DNA of 12,394 nucleotides. Origin: Myxococcales bacterium (GTDB taxonomy: Bacteria; Myxococcota_A; UBA9042; PHBI01; JAAZYN01). The stretch covers positions 1 to 12,394 of the forward strand of contig JAAZYN010000046.1 of the NCBI GenBank assembly GCA_014239625.1, read 5' to 3'. Below, piece after piece: positions 9,143-12,394 of this stretch. The translations under genes were made by a program, and so were the position numbers. Each line of letters starts with the position of its first letter. Position 1 is the first letter of the stretch. Below the pieces are notes generated by a model, which had not been told where the DNA came from, ran no database searches, and saw nothing but the letters and a program-made list of their open reading frames with translations.

Positions 9143-11401
9143 TTAGCAGCGAGCGAGTCGTCTACGCCACCCGAAGAACAGCAGCGCCAGCCCCAGCCAC
9201 AGGATCGGATGACCGTACCCGTGACCTGCCGAGGCGCAGTCGCTGGTCTCGCCCGGCTGCGTCGGAGTCGTCGGGGGCACCCCGGCGTCCGCGCCAGGCG
9301 TCCCTCCGCCGTCGCTGGAGGGGCCATCGTCCGCGGGAGGTGTCGGCGCGTCGAAGCACGCTCCGGACGCGCACACCTGGCCGCCGGCTGCGCAGTCAGT
9401 GGTCAGCCGAACCAGGCAGCCGTCACCATCCGCGCCGCAGCTCCACGCGGTGTCGCCGTCGCACCCGCCTTCGCCCGTCGCGCACTGGTCGTCACACGGG
9501 GGCTTGCATTGCTGGGACGGGTTGCACTCCAAGCCCGCCTCGCAGGTCCCACAGCTCCCGCCGCAGCCGTCATCACCGCACTCCTTGTTGCCGCAGCTCG
9601 GGGTGCAGAAGATCTCGCTGCAACTCCGCGGGAAGTTTCCGCTGGGGTCCTCGGCTCCAGCCTCGGCAGCGCTCTGGCCGCCAGCGCAGTCGTAGAAGCC
9701 GGCCCCACTGGACCAACCGCAACCGGCCTGGCAGTCGACCTCGAGGGGCTCGTTTTCCTCACAGTAGTTCATGGTGTCTCCGTCACAGCAGCCGGTGTAG
9801 GTCAGCCCGTCGGGACAGTTGTTCACGTTGGTGCACGGCGTCGTGCAGTCGTTGCAGCCGCACTCCCAGGTGGGGCCCCAGCACACCTCGATAGGGGTGC
9901 CTCCCGGCTGGCATTCGCCGGTGTAACCATCCGCCGGGCCAACGCACTCGCCATTGTCGCACGTGCCGTCAGCGACCCAGTCGGCGGTCGGAAGATCGGG
10001 GACGGTCCGCGTGATGCAGTGGATGGCGCCGGACCAGAAGCTCAGCTCGGTGGAGTCGATATACTGGTGGGTATAGGTCGGCATCGCAGCCTCCCACTCG
10101 CTCTGCGCCGTGGCGCGGCTGCCGTCCCAGTCCGGGTATTCCGTCGCGGGCCAAAGGTTCAAGCCGTTGATGAAGGTCGAGTTGATGTAGGTGAAGGGGA
10201 CCTTGCCGGAGTTGGAGTCGCGGTGCCCGGGCATCACCAGGCGCACCACGTCGAAGCTTCCCCCGCTGGGCTTGACGTAGGCTTCCAGGAAGGCCGCGTT
10301 TTCGTCCATCCGCGTCGCGTTGGTCGCCTGTTGCGTGCCACTCGTAAAGGGCGCGCGGTACTCGCCGATCATGACCGTGTCGTCGTCGACGATCTTGAGG
10401 TACATGTCGATGTGACCCGTACCGTCATCGGTGATGCTGTTGGTCACGATGGTGTCCGTGCAGCCCAGGTAATTCGCCCAGACCGTGCGGACCTCGTTGG
10501 CCAGTGGGTGATTCTGCACCTGGCTCAGGGGCATCGTGCGGATCGACTGGTCGCAGCCACCGTTGTCGCAGCTCATGTAGTAGAGCTGGCGATTACCGGT
10601 GATGCAGATGCCGTCGGTGGTGGCCTGGAAGGTGCCGCCCTCCACGCTGAGCGGCATGCGATACATGGTCGCCGCCTCAGGCATGCCGAACTCCGGCAGG
10701 TAGCGGGCCAGCGTCGTGGGCACTCCGTCGTCGTACGCGCGCTCGTGATAGTAACGGAAGTCGGCGAAGGCTTGAGTGTTCGTCGCCGTGTCGACGATCG
10801 GCAGGGGGCCCGAGTCGATGAACCAGATCGAGTCGGTGACGGTCTGCAGGATCTTGACCTTCGTGTCGATGTCTTGTTGCGGCATCCCGGAGCTGGCGAG
10901 GTGGTTTCGGATCGCATCCGCACCGCCATTCTCAGTGATGATCCAGACCTCGGCGACGGTCGCTGAGTGGGTCGCGATGGCAGCCACCGTGGCGGACGCG
11001 TTGGTTGAGCTCAGGTAGTAGCTCGGCCACTGCATCACGATGGCCTTCATCGGCTCCCACTCGACCATCGGCCGCACGGTAGCGATGTTGGAGGGGGGCA
11101 CCGTGATCGCGTAGCGCTCGGGGTTGGCGTAGCGGATGTCGTCGAACTCGTCGGCCTTCAGCGGCGACGGCGACGGGTTCTGCCAGTTGGCCCGGTGAGC
11201 TGGCTTGAACCAGGGCGCCGTGGGCATGATGTAGTCGACCTTTCGGCCGTCCGCGGTGGTCAACTTGCCCGTAAGCGTCGGCGCGGCCACCGACGCCAGA
11301 CCGGCGTTCTCCGAGACTGGCCCCGCCTGCGGCGGCCCGCAGCCCGAGACGAGCAGTCCGATGCTCAAGACAGAGATGCTGAATGTTCTGAACAGGCTCA
11401 T
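9143..11401 (-). CDS. Surface peptidylarginine/agmatine-deiminase-type (PAD_porph) protein with Cys-rich modules and MYXO-CTERM-like tail
   Basis: The 752-residue protein is exported. Residues 1-20 are a lipoprotein signal ending LLVSG before Cys21. Residues about 100-470 match the bacterial peptidylarginine deiminase / agmatine deiminase family, whose members hydrolyse guanidinium groups to ureido groups. Visible site residues are Asp196 (WFIDSGP), Glu254 (VEGGTFQ), His330 and Asp332 (GTGHIDM), and Cys462 (GAIHCIT), the expected nucleophile. Residues 481-682 hold 32 cysteines, including a C-GNKECGDDGCGGSCGTC module common in myxobacterial surface proteins. A Pro/Gly/Asp linker leads to Cys722, a hydrophobic stretch (about 732-744) and RRR, resembling MYXO-CTERM. 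I chose ATG 11401 because GGAG lies 7 nt upstream and the signal peptide begins there; GTG 11431 would add 10 residues. The substrate (protein arginine or a small guanidino compound) is unknown. It is divergent from the DUF547 gene. Confidence 0.88.
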   Translation of the reverse strand: MSLFRTFSISVLSIGLLVSGCGPPQAGPVSENAGLASVAAPTLTGKLTTADGRKVDYIMPTAPWFKPAHRANWQNPSPSPLKADEFDDIRYANPERYAITVPPSNIATVRPMVEWEPMKAIVMQWPSYYLSSTNASATVAAIATHSATVAEVWIITENGGADAIRNHLASSGMPQQDIDTKVKILQTVTDSIWFIDSGPLPIVDTATNTQAFADFRYYHERAYDDGVPTTLARYLPEFGMPEAATMYRMPLSVEGGTFQATTDGICITGNRQLYYMSCDNGGCDQSIRTMPLSQVQNHPLANEVRTVWANYLGCTDTIVTNSITDDGTGHIDMYLKIVDDDTVMIGEYRAPFTSGTQQATNATRMDENAAFLEAYVKPSGGSFDVVRLVMPGHRDSNSGKVPFTYINSTFINGLNLWPATEYPDWDGSRATAQSEWEAAMPTYTHQYIDSTELSFWSGAIHCITRTVPDLPTADWVADGTCDNGECVGPADGYTGECQPGGTPIEVCWGPTWECGCNDCTTPCTNVNNCPDGLTYTGCCDGDTMNYCEENEPLEVDCQAGCGWSSGAGFYDCAGGQSAAEAGAEDPSGNFPRSCSEIFCTPSCGNKECGDDGCGGSCGTCEAGLECNPSQQCKPPCDDQCATGEGGCDGDTAWSCGADGDGCLVRLTTDCAAGGQVCASGACFDAPTPPADDGPSSDGGGTPGADAGVPPTTPTQPGETSDCASAGHGYGHPILWLGLALLFFGWRRRLARC

Positions 11402-11408
11402 CGACGAA

Positions 11409-11412
11409 CTCC
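11409..11412 (-). promoter_or_regulatory. Ribosome binding site of the deiminase-type gene
   Basis: GGAG on the minus strand lies 7 nt before ATG 11401. It favours this start over GTG 11431, which also would place ten extra residues ahead of the signal peptide. Confidence 0.65.
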
Positions 11413-11461
11413 GAGCGAATGGTGCGCGCACACGGTGGCCCCCCGCATGCCGAAGGGTCCC

Positions 11462-11491
11462 AGGCTAGGCTTGGGGTTCGAACCAGGTCAA
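11462..11491 (-). promoter_or_regulatory. Candidate sigma-70-type promoter for the deiminase-type gene
   Basis: On the minus strand TTGACC (11486-11491) is followed after 18 nt by TAGCCT (11462-11467). The -35 box matches 5 of 6 consensus bases and the -10 box only 3 of 6. It would give a leader of roughly 55 nt. A GGTTCGAACC palindrome sits inside the spacer. Confidence 0.35.
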
Positions 11492-11511
11492 GCCGGTTCG
11501 AAGACTCGAAC
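11475..11511. promoter_or_regulatory. Cluster of TTCGAA palindromes, probable operator in the divergent promoter region
   Basis: GGTTCGAACC (11475-11484) is a perfect 10-bp palindrome. GGTTCGA recurs at 11495-11501, exactly 20 bp further on. That second copy also forms GTTCGA-AGAC-TCGAAC (11496-11511), a perfect 6-bp inverted repeat with a 4-nt centre. The candidate -35 box lies between the two elements. Spacing of two helical turns and overlap with the promoter suggest a repressor or activator site. The regulator is unknown. The region also lies upstream of the DUF547 gene, so it could serve both. Confidence 0.45.
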
Positions 11512-11668
11512 GGCGAAAGCTGTCGCGCCCCGACGCGCTCGGCGACGATGGAGCGCGTCCCTGGGCGTCCGCTGTACGACCCGCCCGCCGAAGCGGTGTT
11601 CAGCGAACCCGAGGACGGTGTCTGTAACTCGGTGTACTCTTCGAGCGTCAGCACGTGGGCCACGGTGC

Positions 11669-11673
11669 GGGAG
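11669..11673 (+). promoter_or_regulatory. Ribosome binding site supporting the upstream DUF547 start
   Basis: GGGAG lies 8 nt before ATG 11682. A competing AGAGG (11782-11786) lies 9 nt before the in-frame ATG 11796, so this site supports but does not settle the start. Confidence 0.5.
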
Positions 11674-11681
11674 TGTCGCGC

Positions 11682-12394
11682 ATGTTCCGAAACATCAGGT
11701 TGGCGGCCCGGGACGCCCGAGACGTGTTTCGTCACGCTAGAGGCCTCAGGGAGATGGTGCGAGCCGCGGTCCCCGCGCTCCAGAGGCGCCATGTCATGAA
11801 CGGCCCCCCTTCCAGCGACGCCTCGCCGCGACCCGGCGACGCCACCGAGATCGCGCAGGCCATGCGGCACCTGATGCATCGCCTGCAGTCCGACGCGATC
11901 GTTGATGGTCGGGTGGACTACCACGCGCTGCGAGGCTCCGAGACCTACCGCGCGCTCCAGCGCACATCGCTCCTGCTGCGCGCGCTGCGGCCCGAGCATC
12001 TGGCCAGTGACCGCCACCGGACCGCCTTTTGGACCAACCTCTACAACGTGCTCGCTATCCACGGGGTGATCGGGATGGGGATCCGCGCGTCGGCGATGGA
12101 GATCCCGTCGTTCTTCGCGACGGTGTCGTATACCGTGGGCGACACCGTGCTCTCGCTCGACGACATCGAGAACGGGATCCTGCGCGCCGCCGCCAAGCAT
12201 CCGACGTCGGGCAAGGCACAGTTTCGACGCGACGACCACGCGCGCAGAGCCTGGGCGGTGCACCGGGCTGACCCGCGGATCCACGCGGCCCTGGTCTGCA
12301 CGGCCAAGGCGTGTCCACCCGTCGGCTTTTACGACGCGGACCGGATCGACGACCAGCTGAGCCTCGCCGCGCGGGGCTATATCGCCACCCAGGT
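11682..12394 (+). CDS. DUF547 domain protein (3' end cut by the right edge)
   Basis: The frame runs from ATG 11682 to the window end, giving 237 codons with no stop. It shows the hallmark blocks of DUF547: FWTNLYNVLAIHGVI (from residue 116), SLDDIENGILR (158-168) and DPRIHAALVCTAKACPPV with Cys206 and Cys211. The family's function is not established; members often occur in secreted or envelope proteins and have a Cys/His arrangement reminiscent of thiol enzymes. Here no signal peptide is visible from either candidate start. ATG 11682 has a GGGAG site and adds an Arg-rich N-terminus (MFRNIRLAARDARDVFRHAR). ATG 11796 would begin at MNGPPSSDASPRPGD and also has a plausible site. An in-frame TAA at 11625-11627 limits any extension. 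It is divergent from the deiminase-type gene across 280 bp, with a TTCGAA operator-like cluster between them. Confidence 0.85.
   Translation, partial: MFRNIRLAARDARDVFRHARGLREMVRAAVPALQRRHVMNGPPSSDASPRPGDATEIAQAMRHLMHRLQSDAIVDGRVDYHALRGSETYRALQRTSLLLRALRPEHLASDRHRTAFWTNLYNVLAIHGVIGMGIRASAMEIPSFFATVSYTVGDTVLSLDDIENGILRAAAKHPTSGKAQFRRDDHARRAWAVHRADPRIHAALVCTAKACPPVGFYDADRIDDQLSLAARGYIATQ

Noticed and set aside
9116..10966. Plus-strand open frame of 616 codons antisense to the deiminase gene
   Set aside because: It is an Ala/Val/Arg-rich shadow frame with no domain, signal or ribosome binding site. The minus-strand frame contains a complete, recognisable enzyme with matching motifs.
11471..11511. 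GGTTCGAACC as a tRNA T-loop
   Set aside because: No acceptor stem or anticodon arm can be drawn at the right distance on either strand; the motif is better explained as part of a palindromic operator cluster.
10932..12284. Minus-strand open frame of 450 codons overlapping the DUF547 gene and the deiminase start
   Set aside because: It crosses the divergent promoter region and is antisense to clear DUF547 motifs; its sequence shows no family features.

Overview
The window is GC-rich DNA with seven recognisable protein genes and no RNA gene, CRISPR array, insertion sequence or phage gene that I can support. It most likely comes from a member of the Myxococcota or a close relative. The best evidence is a secreted enzyme with modules of the CGxxECGDDGCGGSCGxC type, followed by a C-terminal Cys/transmembrane/Arg cluster resembling the MYXO-CTERM (GC_trans_RRR) sorting signal. 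A TonB-type protein with a long charged linker and an extracytoplasmic MA-type metallopeptidase fit the same picture. This placement is inference from domain style.

Layout. At 1-4387, on the minus strand, lies a compact cluster in the order ilvE (branched-chain aminotransferase), a YkgJ-type Cys-cluster protein, and gcvP (glycine dehydrogenase P-protein). The gcvP reading frame is still open at base 1, but its last residues look like the normal P-protein C-terminus, so only the stop codon and perhaps a few codons are missing. A 420-bp spacer (4388-4807) separates ilvE from a minus-strand RhlB-like DEAD-box RNA helicase (4808-6292) with a basic low-complexity tail. A 415-bp divergent spacer (6293-6707) follows. 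Next comes a plus-strand membrane-anchored HExxH metallopeptidase (6708-7664), convergent with a minus-strand TonB-family protein (7803-8849); two hairpins lie between them. A hairpin-rich gap precedes a large minus-strand peptidylarginine/agmatine-deiminase-type protein (9143-11401). That gene faces a plus-strand DUF547 gene (11682 to the right edge) across a 280-bp divergent promoter region with a cluster of TTCGAA palindromes.

How the genes work together. The left third is amino-acid metabolism: aminotransferase and glycine cleavage, with a small metal-binding protein translationally linked to ilvE. The helicase is RNA metabolism. The right half is dominated by envelope proteins: the metallopeptidase, the TonB-like protein and the surface deiminase. 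I see no evidence that these three form one pathway. The most unusual object is the deiminase-family protein. It combines an N-terminal lipobox, a PAD-type catalytic domain, about 200 residues with 32 cysteines, and a MYXO-CTERM-like tail.

Many long open frames lie antisense to these genes. They are GC-driven shadows and are not annotated.
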